The position numbers and the translations under genes are program-made. The notes below the pieces were generated by a model. The model was not told the origin of the DNA and searched no databases. It saw only the letters and a program-made list of their open reading frames with translations. Shown here one piece after another: positions 11,773 to 24,786 of a DNA stretch of 64,000 bases; the first letter of the stretch is position 1; each line of letters starts with the position of its first letter. This DNA is from Volutella citrinella (Eukaryota; Ascomycota; Sordariomycetes; Hypocreales; Nectriaceae): positions 1,674,001 through 1,738,000 of the forward strand of contig JAWZSP010000008.1 in NCBI GenBank assembly GCA_034401135.1, written 5' to 3'.

Positions 11773-13619
11773 TGTATACGCAAACTGACCACCCGCTTGG
11801 AAGAAGGAAGAAACCAACATGGACAAAACATGCGATTTGCGGGAATGGTATCCTGGACACAAAAATGTTGGGTTCAAGGCATGGAACACACTTTCACCTT
11901 TGTGTCATAGGTATCATGGCTTGGGTCCATGGCCGGAGTCGAAAGTGAAGACCAGCCTATAAGTTCATCTCGCTCCGGCCTCTCACGCCGGGCAAGTATA
12001 CAGAGTGCCTCCCATACGGCAGAGTCCGTATTCAACCGGGAGACCCCCCAACACCCCGCCTCAACTACCAGCACCTCCTCGCCACATCCGCCTGGTATGA
12101 CCTGGGGCGTGCTTCTGCATCCCGGGCCCTTGACTTCGGTTTCTCATGGTCACACGATAAGCCGCGAGGTGGGTGCAAGGATCAATGAGGGGATGGATGG
12201 GATTCATATTGGGTTGGCCGCCTGCTCTTGTGCTGGCGACTTGCTATGATCGCGTCAAGCTGGGACTTGACGGGCCATCAGCTAGACTGTTTTTTTATTT
12301 TACTTTTTGCCCTGCAACTACCACCAGCCTACGAGTACTCTAGAAATACATGTGCTTGAGAATGCGCAATCTATAGACTGTTGATGGCAAAGGACCCCCA
12401 AAGTCGCAAAGTCGACTGGGCTCCATACCGACGAAAAAGCCCCCAAACCATCCGTTCCTGTAGTCTCCAATATTCCCCGAGGGTTCCCCAAAGGCTCAGC
12501 CACTAGCCCCCACTACAGCTTTCGGGCAGAGCAGGCGAGTCGAGTGGCAACTTGAAGCCAGGAGACGACGGGACTGGCGAAATCACAGCCCAATGCCTGT
12601 GTTTCTGTACGTTACTGCATCATTGCCATTCCCCCCAATCAATTGAGTTTCTCATGAGGTCCCTGGTCGAGACAGAGGGCTTCGATAGGCTCCCCGCAGG
12701 TCCCCGCTGCCAGCCGGGGCCCTCATGGAAGCATCACGTGTGGCGCTTTGCAACGGCCAGCCCAGTGGATTCCGACGCCAATTACACTACCGAACCTCCC
12801 TGTTGCCCCCAGACCGCAGCGGGCGTGGGGAGAAAACCGGGACAGGCTACGGGCGCTGGGGCAGCCAGATTCGGAGGGCTCCCGCCCGCGTCGAGGCCCC
12901 CCCGGGAAATCCTCTTGAGCCGCTTCCCCTCGGCCGGCAATCAATAGCCAGATCCAGATCCGCTGACGCGCCTTGGGGTCTTCCTCTGCCGCCCGGCCTT
13001 GCCTGGGCGCCTGCCCATTGCACGGCGGCGGCCACGAGACCCCGTACGTGCGGGCCATCGCGGGCAGTGTCCGAAGCCAGACGAGAGGAGGCGAGCCAGC
13101 AGAGAACGGGAACGGGGACGAAGCGAGCAGCAATTAATGTGCGCTTTGCGGGCGGTGCAGGTGGCACCGGCAGTGATCCATGATATTTATGTGTAAGAGC
13201 CAGAGGGGAGCAGCAGCTGGTGGTGGGGAAGGAACCAAGGCGGGCTGCCTTCGCCCCGGTGCCCGGCGTATCATCGTCACGTCCACTGTCGCGAAGCAAC
13301 GGCTATTAGCTTGCCCGGTTCTCGTGCCCCTTCCGATCGATGCCAGCTATTCCCTCTCCCGTCCCCGCCAGCGATCCAATCTCAATCCTCTTTCCATCAC
13401 TTTTGCTTCCTTTGCTCATCTGTCCCGCCATCGATACCCCGCCCCCTCCTCCTCCTACTCCTCCTCGTCGTCGACTCGAGACGTGACCTCCCTCGCACCA
13501 GCTTAAACCTTCCACCACCTCGGCTTAAGCTTCTCCGGCCCTTTTGGCGCATCATTACCTGTGCTCTCGCTCTCCCCCTCTATTCCCTCTCCAACATCCA
13601 CCCCTCACAATCCGTCGCC
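11773..13619. other. Intergenic region upstream of fbp1
   Basis: About 1.85 kb without a supported gene. A T-rich run lies at 12288-12307. The last 280 bases are a pyrimidine-rich leader with CCTCCTCCT-type repeats at about 13437-13480 immediately before the fbp1 start. Confidence 0.55.
13340..13619 (+). promoter_or_regulatory. Pyrimidine-rich leader / core promoter of fbp1
   Basis: A C/T-rich tract precedes the ATG, and the start context is CCGTCGCCATGG, close to the fungal optimum (purine or C-rich before ATG, G after). No clear TATA box was seen. Glucose repression is known for this gene family but no specific operator could be assigned here. Confidence 0.4.
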
Positions 13620-14870
13620 ATGGCTGCCAACGGTAACAAGATGCACGAGAGCGAAAAGGTCAACACCAACATCGTCACCCTCACCCGCTTCCTCACTGAG
13701 GAGCAGGCCAAGCACAAGGAGGCCACTGGTGACTTTACGTAAGAGCCCCTCGTCTCACTCATCATTCCTCCTCCCCGGCCGCCGTTGCAACCTCGGCTAG
13801 TCTGTGAATGGCAGTCATGATGAGGACGGAATGCAGAAATGAATAAACCAAAGAATCCGTGACTGACACCGCGCCCAGCCTGCTCTGCCACGCCCTCCAG
13901 TTCTCCTTCAAGTCCATTGCCTACTACATCCGCCGCGCCACGCTGGTCAACCTGACTGGCCTGGCCGGTTCCGCCAACAGCACCGGCGACGACCAGAAGA
14001 AGCTCGATGTCATCTCCAACGACCTCTTCATTGAGGCCATGCGCTCCTCGGGCCGTTGCGCGCTGCTCGTTTCCGAGGAGGAGGACGACATCATCTTCTT
14101 CAAGGACGCCACCAACGCCCGATATGCCGTCGCCTGCGACCCCATCGACGGCTCCTCCAACCTCGACGCCGGTGTGTCCGTCGGCACCATCTTTGGTATT
14201 CACAAGCTGGCCCCCGACTCCAAGGGCACCAAGGAGGACATCCTCAAGCCCGGTAGCGAGCTGCTCGCCGCCGGCTTCACCATGTACGGCGCCTCGGCCC
14301 AGCTCGTTATCACCATGAAGGGCGGCACCGTCAACGGCTTCACCCTCGACAACGGCGTCGGCGAGTTCATCCTGTCCCACCCGGACATGCGCATGCCCAA
14401 GTCGCGCGCCATCTACTCCGTCAACGAGGGTAACTCGCTGTACTGGGAGGGCAAGACCATCAACTACTTCAACTCGCTCAAGGTGGCCCAGGAGAACGGC
14501 AAGCCCTACAGCGCCCGATACATCGGCTCCATGGTCGCCGATGCCTACCGCACCCTGCTCTACGGAGGCATCTTCGCCTACCCCGCCGACAAGAAGAGCC
14601 CCAAGGGCAAGCTCCGCATCCTGTACGAGTGTGCCCCCATGGCCCTGGTTTTCGAGAATGGTAAGATTTACACGCCCCCCCGAAACCCCAATCCCCCCAA
14701 TTGATCGATCCCACCCTTGCTGACACACTCTCCCCATAGCCGGTGGCCAGGCCGTCGACAGCAAGATGCAGCGAATGCTCGACGTCGTGCCCGAGCACAT
14801 CCACGACCGCGCCGGTATCTTCATGGGCAGCTGGGACGAGGTCGAGAAGGTCAAGAAGCTGCACCAGTAA
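13620..14870 (+). CDS. fbp1: Fructose-1,6-bisphosphatase
   Basis: Exons 13620-13738, 13879-14660 and 14740-14870 close in frame to 343 residues, the normal length for fungal FBPase. It hydrolyses fructose 1,6-bisphosphate to fructose 6-phosphate, the committed step of gluconeogenesis, in the cytosol. The metal-binding motif DPIDGSSN is at residues 127-134. The family signature GKLRILYECAP, carrying the catalytic-site Lys, Tyr and Glu, lies near residue 283. The upstream substrate-binding segment ARYIGSMVADAYRTLLYGG is intact. The C-terminus reads AGIFMGSWDEVEKVKKLHQ. Donors are GTAAGA and acceptors CCAG and ATAG. A 424-codon open frame on the opposite strand across this gene is an antisense shadow of strong codon bias. 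All catalytic motifs are present, so the enzyme should be active. Confidence 0.98.
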
Positions 14871-17340
14871 GACTACCGCCCATTACTTCATGAAGCGGGC
14901 GCCGTGTATCAAACTTAGGCGCCATGGATAACGACAGACACACTCTCCAAAAACATGGAATCCAAGGGGGGCAAAAAAAGCAACAAAAGTTATCATGAAC
15001 AAGACCAAAGCTCATGAGGAGGGGGAGCACATAGGCCGTGCCATTCGCCATGACATCTACATCAATTGGCCACCGACGACGGACGGCGCAGAGGCGGACC
15101 AGATAGCCAGCCGAGAGAGGCCATGATACAACCCCAGCCATAAAGAATGGCAATTTTTTGAATAGTCGAAGCTGTAAACCATTTCGTCACTTTGCCCAAG
15201 ACGTTGCGCTGTCCATGTGAAACCCACTCTCTATCATGGGGGCAGCAGAACAACTCTCGTTTGTGGATCTCCGCGTGCCCCTCCCCCTCCCCCTCCCTCC
15301 GACGGACATCCTTCCGGGCGGCCAAGGTGAGTGGATAAGGATTCCACATAGCGCACCGTGTGATTGCCCGGCTGTCGGAAAAGCAATGCCGCGATATTCC
15401 CCAGGCCTAGCTCGATTCTATATTAGGCATACCCGGAAGTAGTCGTCCGCGGCTCGTTTTCTTGCTGATCTCCCGCATGCCCGCGATATCTGTACGCCAA
15501 AATGGGTAGGGCTGATTGGCCGGGACAACCCTCTGCTTCAGCGTATTATGCTTGTCTGGTTCTCATTTCAATTCAGGAGAGCATCACTCCTTGGATATAA
15601 ATGTGGGATATGGCCAAATCGTGAGATTATGAGCATGGGAATGTTGCAGAATATTGTCTTTCGTTTGACTCTAGTCTGCCTTTGTCCCCGATGCTCTCGC
15701 AACACTAAAGTGGCTCAGATGGACGAGGTCTCCAAACTGAAGCCAGGTCCGCGCCGCTAGGTCACGCGTGAATCAACAGAACTTTACCGCCCCGGCTGTG
15801 TCCCGCCGTTGCTAATCCTGCACTCTTTATGAAAAAGATGTGCTCAAAACGTCAGAATCGAAGGGCCAGAATGCTCATAGACACTACAGCCAATTTCCTA
15901 GGCATATACTGGTAGTTCAGGCGATGACAAGGCTTTGTTCACATTGACCATTCTGTATTCTCTGTGCTGACGCTTCACTCAAGAAAGGCGCAAGCAGTGC
16001 AACCAACCCTTTCTGTGTCTTAGTTAGCCTATGCTCGTGTAGCATGAGCGCAGCTCAGTAACCGCCGAATTTTGCAGTGTGTATATCTGTCCTGGAAGAC
16101 AAGGCCAAAGTATAGCCATGGCAAGGCACCAAGAGGATTCAGGACTGGCCGTTGTAGCATGCCCCATCCACTCTGGGATAACATCAACGGCCGGTGATGA
16201 GAAACTAAATATTTGGTTTCGTGTAGGTCGAGATATTTGGTGATAGGAGCTCTTCGTTTTGACACACTACTAAGTTTGGCAAAAGGCGCTATCTAAACAT
16301 TCACACTCTGTCGTCTCTCCCTCCAACTTCTACAGCGGGTAGATGGCGATGGCAGCCACTCGGAGCGAACCCAGCAATGCACCGTTCAGGCTACCGTGTT
16401 TTTGAGAGATCGTCTCGCAGTCTACCAATCCACCACTGCAACGACTGGGAGTGGAGGCCTAGTCGCCAGCCTGGAACTGGGAGCTAGGTTAGTAGAGCAA
16501 GGATCACCCTCGTCCATTCGCTACTTCTTGACCCTAAAGTCTGATGCCGACGATGATGTCCGAAAGTGAAGGATACTCCAAGAGCGACACAACAAAGTAG
16601 CCGACCGCTTCTACCTAGAAGCGGACGGACTATCTTTCCTCCACACTGGTGAGGATTGACTTTTCTTTGCGGTCCCAGATGCTCGGGCTGACAATGCAGG
16701 CGTTGGACCATTGATACCAAAGTCTAGTAAAGCTTGCCGAGTTTGGATCAGCATCAAGAGGTTGAAGTCAGTTGGTGGGAATCAGCCGCTAGAGTCGCTA
16801 GAGTTGCGATATTCGGTTGTGGCATGGTGGGATGGAAGTGCTCTTGTTCGTAGTTGTAGTGTGCAAATGAGTGTGTTGCCAACACCACAACATTGGTGCT
16901 GATTCCGCCCTATGAGGAGCAACCCTTGAAAGATCCAAGTAATTCGGTAGAAGCCGTATTTATGACTGCTGATGTGCCGTACAAGGACGGGCTTGGCGCC
17001 GTCACGGAGGAGGTGCAAATCGGAGGGTCCCTGGTGCTCCGATCGGCGATCCACTCGGCCGGGTCGCGATGACGCCTCGGTGCTGACACAAGAGATGAAC
17101 TGCATAAGTGCTGACGGACCACGGTAAAACCAAACTAGAGTGAGATGGGAGAGCGTGGTCAGATCTAGCCGAGGCTAGTAACGAAGCATCACCATGCGTT
17201 TTCCTGATATCTGAAATGCTATCATCAGTTTTGAGTACCCATGCCTAAATCATTCCGATCCTCGTCCGCTTTTGATTCCGTATATCTCTAAAAAGACCTT
17301 GACGCCAGAATCTGATGTTGCCCTATGATATTCATGCAAC
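14871..17340. other. Convergent intergenic region (fbp1 / CIA30 gene)
   Basis: About 2.5 kb between two gene 3' ends. It is less GC-rich than its surroundings and carries stops in all frames every 60-110 codons. A (CCCTCC)-type pyrimidine tract occurs at 15278-15300. No gene, tRNA or repeat element could be supported. Confidence 0.55.
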
Positions 17341-18436
17341 CTAAAGCAAGCCGCAGAACAGCAGCTTCCACCAACTGCTGCGAGGACGCCCATCCCGCGG
17401 GGGCAGCTGAGCAACGGGCTTTCTCAAGTCCTCATCCTCGTCGTCCGAGCCCTCTGGGTCATGGTTCCTTTCACCATTCCCAGGCAACTTCTTACTCGCG
17501 GCAATTGCATGCACAACAAGCTCAAAATCGCCATCCTGCTCATCAAAGAAGCTACACCCCACTTGTCAGCACTCTATTCCAACTTGCACCCCTGCCAGCT
17601 CATGCGGGCGCAAGATACTCACCTCCGCATCATGAGAGCTACTCGCTTGATACTGCTCAGGTTCAACGGCTTCGCATCCGGCACATCTCTGCCGCGGTAC
17701 GTTGCCCGAAAGCTCTTCCAGGGAACGGCGACGTCACCGCCCTCGCGAGGCACAGTAAAGTCAAACTCCCAACTGAGCCCCGCGCGGTCACGCCCATCAT
17801 CACGGCGCGACTCGGGCAGGTGGTCCTTTAGGGTGAGCGTGTAACGGTGACCGTCACTGCCACTGGCGCCACGACCACCTAGGGCAAGGGTTAGGCCGGC
17901 ATACGCCGAGAGATCCAGGGCCAGGACGCCGCGCGTGCGCTGGGAGGCGAAGCCGGCACCACCGAGGGTCTGGGTGTCCAGGTGGCCATGGAACAAGGCC
18001 CTTTCAGGGCTCGTGACGGAGAGGTGCGAGACGCTGGAGCCGCCACGGACTCGGTCATCAGACGCGGTCCAGAGGGACTCGTCCCAAGGCCTGGCGCAGA
18101 GGAATTTGTCAGTGCACAGTAATAAACGGGAAAGATAGGGAAGGAATAGGGAGAGAGCGCGTGGAGGGTGGTGCTGGGCCAGATGTGCAGCAGAAACAGC
18201 AAGGGCAGGCGGCGCAACGATGATGGTATCACGAAGGCAATTGCGCGCCAAGGGCTGCAGAGGGGGGAGGCAGATGGAGGGGAGTGTACATGCCTAGGCT
18301 GCATGCGAGGCAGACAGGCTGGGACGGAGTTGGTGTCCCGGTAGGAGTAATACGGGGGAATATGGCCAATCCCGCCGCGTAGAGGAGACATGACTTACTG
18401 GGTGCCCCCGAACAAATAGAGGACCTCGTTTTCCAT
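17341..18436 (-). CDS. CIA30-domain protein (complex I intermediate-associated protein 30 family)
   Basis: Three minus-strand exons, 18436-18399, 18090-17623 and 17551-17341, encode 238 residues. The core carries the CIA30 hallmarks PWDESLWTASDDRVRGGSS near the N-terminus, GHLDTQTLGGAGFASQRT, and the strand-rich segment RAGLSWEFDFTVP followed by VPWKSFRATYRGRDV. Known members act in assembly of mitochondrial NADH:ubiquinone oxidoreductase or are cytosolic relatives of unknown role. Fungi keep at least one short form beginning, as here, with a YLFGG segment and lacking an obvious mitochondrial presequence. Exon 1 codes only MENEVLYLFGGT plus part of a Gln codon, and intron 1 (307 nt) is unusually long. 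The C-terminal acidic stretch GSDDEDEDLRKP and Trp-rich end are less conserved. The start is well placed because the splice restores FGGTQPWDESLW. Confidence 0.88.
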
Positions 18437-21400
18437 TGCGAATTCACAGCAATAGGCGTGGTGAGATGGCAAGGCTGGGGGCGTGCGGGCAGACGGGCGC
18501 TACTTGATGGAAATTATCCTCGGATCGTGTTGCCTCACGTATCTACGGCGCGTTGGGGCCTTTCGACACGACGTCGTATAGAGCAGCTGGTGATGAGTTA
18601 CGTGAAGTTGGCGATTATGTCGTCGTCAAATGTGGGGACCGCCTGCTGGGTGCTACTGCACGTACCAGCAATGACGCAGTACGTACTCCGTACCTTCCTT
18701 GGTATGTCTCCAGGGCAGGCTGGCCGCTACCAGTTGCTCCGTTGATGGGTGCCTTCCGTCTTGGGTTAGGTGGTCTGTTGGGCTGAGGACGACCATCTTG
18801 GCGCTATTTGATCTCTACTGCGAGTGCGAGCGATCCTCCTCCTCGCTGTGACAATGACATTTTTCCCGATCTTGGTGCTGACAGGCTGATGCCCTCCCGC
18901 GTGTCAGTGACCACCGTGCCGGGAATCCTAGGCACCACGCCAACGACCACATACAACGTATATCCTGGTGTGCTATACTGTGCCTCCATCTGGTCCCTCG
19001 CTTCCTCTTTATCAGAACTAACCTGAAGCAATCGCTGTGCCGTTCTGCACCCTCATCCTCGGACGTGCCAGAGCAAGGATCGCTACTACGTACAACCCTT
19101 GAATCCATGCTCCACCGCCGCCGTGGGTACGGTACCAGCGTGCAAGGCAACCAGGACGGATTGCCTCGTCTGGTGCGCTGCAGCGTATCACATCCCCGCC
19201 ATTGGCTTGCCATCTCGAGGCCCATCTGGCAGCCCGTCGATAATCGAACCATGTCTGCATCGGTGTCACCCCGCCCGCCCTTGTCCAGTACGTAGAATTT
19301 CCAGGAGAACCTGACGTCGCGTCGCAGCCTCTGTCCAACAAACTTGGAGCAGACTCGGCTGGCTGAAGCAGAGTCGAACCCTGATCATCCGGCATCCGGC
19401 ATGCCGCGCCACTGCTACCAACGCCCTGGAGCCTAAGGGAGACAACCTTCTGATGCGATATCCAAGCGTGCCAAACAAGAGCCGCATTTAGCTTGCCGGC
19501 CTAGGTGAACTTTGTCTATTACGCTCGTCGCCTCAAGCCGGTTGTCCCGAAAGACGTTTCGATATCTATGTCACAGGAACGATGCTACCTGGCACCGCCC
19601 CCATCAACAAGCCTTGTCGCCGTCGCTACACACTTGCCTATAGCATTCTGCGGAGTAGGATGATTGCCTTGACGAGCGGACCAATCCTCGCCATCTTCTC
19701 ATCGAGCTCCGCACGAGGGGTGCATGGGGCCGACCGAGCAGGACCCCGGTCCGGTGCTTTCCTCTTGCGATCCCACGTCCAAGCGCTCTCCATTTCCAGG
19801 CCAAGGATTCGACTTGGTTGGCGTCGACGGCCTGGAAACTTGAAAGGCGAGCGGGAGTAATTACGGGAGTATGAATAATACCCCAGTGGATCAAGCAGCC
19901 TTCGACATCCCCGCTTTTACGGATGTATGTGTGTGCACCACTCATGGAGTATACAGCATGATGTCTCGCGATTTGACAGAGTCGGCGGTTGCGGCAGAGA
20001 CGAGGGCCGCAACTGCCGCAGTGGCCATGGGACCGGGTTGCCGTGATTTTGCCCCTCCATCCTCGCATTTGCAGCCACTTCGTCCAGACCGGACACCACC
20101 GTTGCGATAGGAAACTGCTGCGAGAGTTGGGCTGCAGAAGGAGAGGGAGGAGGCGACGCGGGTTGTCAGTCTTGGATCGCTTCAGCCCTGTGCAGCTGGT
20201 GTTCCCTCCCTGCACCCCCAGAACTCCTCGAGGGCTCAAGAGGCATCCTCATGCTTCTCGTTCCCCTCGTTTCTCGGCCCCCTCACTTTGGAACCACGAT
20301 CCTGCTCTCTATGGGAGAATTCACCTGCGCATATTAGGATTCGCAACCTTGCGCGTCCAAGCTTGGGTTACCTTTTGCCCGCCGTCCCGACCATTCAGTT
20401 GCAACTGATCTCCTTGTCACAGCCTGCTGGAGGCTCAGCGGTGCCCTGCACACACAGACGCTGCGCAAGAGGCGGCACACCACCCCTCCCCCAAGAGCCT
20501 CTTGGCTAGCTCTGCGCGCGGTAGCGGCTCGACCACGGGATCTAGGACATGGCTCCGGCTTGGGTCTGGATGATTCCCACCTGCAGCTGCTCTTAGCAAC
20601 GTCACCACTAATAGCAGGCATGGCTTGTGGCTCTCCAAGAAAGTACAATCAGATGCAAATCAACGTCCCAGGACACGTACTGCGTACATTGCCAGCCCCA
20701 AAAGGCACACGCCCTGAACCGCCCGGCTCCGTCGGAGCACGCAGCCTCGAGGGCAACTCCATAGGCCGCATCACGAGGCCCTTCCCTGCAACCCCGTACC
20801 CTGCCCGCACGATCGGGACCTGGTGATTTAGCCTCTAGCCATGTTTTTTTTGCAGGGTGACAGGCTCGTGTCATTGTGGTCGGACTGTTGCTGCTCCGCA
20901 CACAGACAGACTCGCCAAAGTGCCGAAGGCCGCGCAACACGGGATGTGGGTGCGCAACCATCTCTCCTTTGCCTGATCAACGCAATGGGGGATTGACGAT
21001 ACGTACACGGAAGACGTAGCAAGGCAACAAAGAAGGCCGCTATTAGTGGTCTCTGCCTGTGGCTTGCAGAAGGATGTAGTTGGGGGTGCCTGATGGCTGC
21101 ATGTCGCAGTATCGGACACAACAACCCATTACCTATGGCCGAATCCCCAAAGGCACCAACCAACCAAACCAAGCAGCCAATTTATCCGTCCCTACTCCTG
21201 TCTACCGGTCTACTTGTGCGTCAATGGATGGATCTGGATATCCAGCTAATATCAAGGCGCCGCCCGCCTCAGCTGCCTCAGCGGTCTGGCCACACACTCC
21301 CCTCCTTCACGCTCGCCTTGCAGCCCCATGGCCTCCCACCATCGGGCCTTTGGGGATTTGACACAGTAGGCTACCGGGCTAGTCGAGTCTGGTGCGCGCG

Positions 21401-24400
21401 GCTCAACCAACTCGCAACATGGATGCTGCCAGCGGTGGGAAAGTCGTGCCCGAGCCTGGTTGCGTGGCGCCGGCCCATGGACAGCCCCACCCAGCGTTCG
21501 GTCCCGGAGCCAACGTCTCCTGTCCGCTTCCTCCGGCGGCTGGTGCGCAGCCACTTGCGGGGACGGTCGCATCGCTGTCCAACAGTACTAGTAGTACTCT
21601 GTACTTGCCTGCAGTCCTTGTCCCTATTGCCGTGACCAGTACGGAGTACCTGATTGAAGTGCGTGCTAGGATGGAGGCAATTTGACTCACTCTGTCTGCA
21701 CTGCGAATGTGCAAGGCTGTGCAAGCCGCCGACCCTCCCTTCCCCAATAATAACTTACTGACGGATCCGCCGCCGTAGCTCACAGACTGGCAGTGGTGCA
21801 ACTTGGTCCGCTCTATCTGCGCTACCCACCGCCCGCGCGCACGCAAGACGCCCACCATTGCCTTTATGCATGCATGAAGCAGACAGTCCGCTATATCGAT
21901 CCTTCGCTTCGTGGTCCTCCTCGCCGAACGAACCCACTTCTCGGCTGAGGCCAAGCGCGGACTCTCCAGGCGATCCCACGTAGCACTCGCACTCACTCAT
22001 TTGCGCCCTCCTCATCATCTCAATCAACCCCCCCTGGGCTCCATGCCCGTCACTTCGTATCAACTAATTATGGCCTACAGATGCCCATCTGCCCGCCCGC
22101 TGGCTCGCATTCGCACCGTACAGTTGTGGGACATGAAGGGGGCCCGGTACCTTGGCATTGGGTGTTGAGCAGGACCATTCAATAGCTGTTCGTCGGCACC
22201 AGGCACCAGGGGAGGGGCAAGGCGACTGCGTGCTAACTAGTTGCTGCTCGAGTCCCTGTCTAACTTGACCCCAAACTGGGATCGGATACGCATCGTAATT
22301 CTCGCTTTCCTTTTCTTGTCCCCCTTATACCCGCTGGCCGCCGCCCCCTCATGTTGCAAAGCCCAGCTGCACGGGAAAATCGCACGCCCCCCCTCCCCTG
22401 CTGGCTTCACAGCCTCGTCCTTCAGTTTCGGCCGTCGTTCTGCGGCCTATGGCTTGATGTCGCACGGGAGCTGGCCATGCGACACGGCAATTGCACTTGT
22501 CGGGCTGCCAACAGCCCTCCCTCGCAAGTTGGCCAGGGAGCTGGCAAGCCCCAGAAACTCAAATCCCAAGCCGAGTGAATGAATCCCACGTTGACCACAC
22601 TCGGCAGGTAGTAGGCAATTGGTGATAGGATGCAGTTTCACCACTTGTTCGATAATTACCATCCCATGACGGACGGTGCGTCCATCCAGATTGTCATGGC
22701 CTCGTCCAGACCCATCTCGCAGAGCAACCGAGCTTTCATGTTGTCCGAGGCGGCAATGCTATTGCTGCTGCTGCTGCTGCTGCTGCGCGCACCGCAACTG
22801 TGATCAACACACCCAACTCACTGGGTCCAGCGCTGTAGCCCTCCAGAGCCTCCTTTGTGCTCTCCACAAGCCCCTACGTCCCCTCCACCGCCGCCGCCAG
22901 TCCGAATCCGCCGTAGGAGTCGATTGCTACTGGCTGCTTCGCCATTCAAACCCGCAGTGGCCGGAGTTAAGCTTGCGGCCCCTCGATCAAACGCAGCGAA
23001 ACGTCCGTCCAAGTCCTTCCTTGCGCTCTGCCGTCTGTTGGCTCGCTCCCTTCGAGGCACACAAATCCTGGCGCCACCGAATGTGCGGTACGGGGTACAT
23101 GACCCAGACATCTGTGTCCTCATCGAGTCCCAGCCCTCGGGGCCTGGATCCCCTCCAGTGGCTGCGTGCACGTGGGACGCCCGCGCAGCCGCGCCTTTTA
23201 TGCGGCGCTGGCCTCGTTAGGTACCTCCAGTCTAGAGGCTACCGGTATACATGTCTCATTCTGGTAGTGGATTGCCATGTCACGGCGAGGCACCGTCTCT
23301 CCTCTGCACGGGGTAGTGGCAGTCGGGATCTGGGGCCGAGATATCGCACACCGGCCAGGCGTCGTTGGCGCAATATCCTGGACGTCGCTCGCTTGCGACG
23401 CCCATGTTGGCTGGGCTGGGCTAGACCTGTCTCAAAGGGACTTTGACAGCTTCTCATTGCACCGCTCGGCGGCGGGAACCTTCGACAGTCGACGTTATGC
23501 CGAACCAGCCGTGGATTCGTGTTTTCGTATCAAGACGGGGTTGAAGGCACCAGCCCAAACCTCCGCTGGACCCTTGCGGGTGCAGTTACGTACGACTGCT
23601 CATCTGTCCGAGCCTGGCCGCGTTGACGACGACGGACCCCAATGGCCCTCCCTTTGCCCTCTGCATCTCCCCATCCTATCTGCACCCAGGCGCTGGCATC
23701 GGGGGCGCAACACACTCACACACGCACAAGAATGCCATGCCGCTCAGCTGTGCCGCACCAGGCCATTCCGGCCCATGCACCCTAGCTCCCCAAGATACTG
23801 GCAGCAGCCACTGCCCAAGTATTCAATGGATGGTGCATGATTTAGTCTTGATAGGGCCTAAACCGGGCTTGTGGCTGCCTCCGGCGCAGCTGCGTCCGTC
23901 GCCAGCATCGAGTGCTGGGCTGTAGCTCCCGTCTGCTTGGGCATCCTCCGGCCACTGCCCTATCGCAGCACCGCACCTTCATCCTCCGCCATCCAACCGC
24001 CGCGATGGAGGCGTCTGCTAGGGGCCCTTGGCTGGGCCAGCGGGCTGAATCCCGGCCGCTGGTTGGCTCTTAAGAGCATGCGTCCAGCTCGGCCGAGGTG
24101 CCACTGCAGCCATCCAGCCTCAGCTACGTTTACTTGGCGCACCGGCTAGCTGCCTCGTCGTTCTCGCAGGTCCAGACAGGGAGGGAGCCACGGCTGTTTT
24201 GAGCATTGTAATTGAAATCGTTTGTGTATTGTTCAACAAGCCCATTGTGTCTATTCGCCGATGGCGGGATATCTAGTTCAGCCCCGACCAAAACCCAAAA
24301 GACAACCCATAAACACAAATTGATACCTCGCGCGCAAAGGCGCTGTCGTCTCTGCCCATGTATCCATCAAATCGTACTACTTGTACTTGCGCACAAGTAA

Positions 24401-24786
24401 TTGCCCTCCCGTAAAACGCCGCAGGGGTGGGTGACTATCTTTTCCATCGCCCAAATCGTAAATCAACAGGTTCGTCCAGCAGCCGTGATATCCATGCCCA
24501 ATCCCGCCCAATGAGCCCTTCGTTGGGTGAGAAAGGGGTGTGAAGAAAGGTGAATCGCGGTCCTCGCAGTCTAGGAGACGCCAGGCCTGACCGAAACAAA
24601 GTGAGAGAAGATTTCCAAAGAAAAACAAAACCGCTATGCCATGCCCTCGCAGAGTACGCCCCTCTGCGCGACAACCCAATTACGCCGTTGCAAAGTCACA
24701 ATTCCCAGTTGCAATCCCCCTGTCTGCCGCCCACATTACTGGGCAGAGTGGTAGGGGGTTCGCCTCGTATTCGCTGGCCCGACTCT
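18437..24786. other. 6.3-kb gene-poor interval 3' of the bZIP gene
   Basis: No gene could be built here on either strand. Open frames, including one of about 250 codons at 22676-23446, translate to Arg/Pro/Ser/Cys-rich sequence without domains and mostly lack an ATG. The DNA is GC-rich rather than AT-rich, so it does not look like transposon relics mutated by RIP. It contains a (TGC)8 microsatellite at 22763-22786 and two TACTCCGTA/TACGGAGTA motifs near 18680 and 21640. It should include the CIA30-gene promoter (first few hundred bases) and the bZIP 3' UTR (last few hundred). Confidence 0.6.
22763..22786. repeat. (TGC)8 microsatellite
   Basis: Eight perfect TGC units in non-coding DNA. In one frame it would give poly-Cys, which argues against translation. 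Confidence 0.9.

Noticed and set aside
13580..14854. 424-codon open frame antisense to fbp1
   Set aside because: It mirrors strong third-position GC bias of the fbp1 coding strand; it crosses the fbp1 introns without respecting them and its Gly/Val/Asp-rich translation shows no domain.
19370..19430. tRNA-like sequence on the minus strand with GGTTCGACTC (B-box-like)
   Set aside because: No paired acceptor stem, no proper D arm and no A-box match at the right distance; at best a decayed relic.
22676..23446. 256-codon frame in the gene-poor interval, containing poly-Cys
   Set aside because: Poly-Cys comes from the TGC repeat; the rest is Arg/Pro/Ser-rich with no signal peptide, domain or splice pattern.
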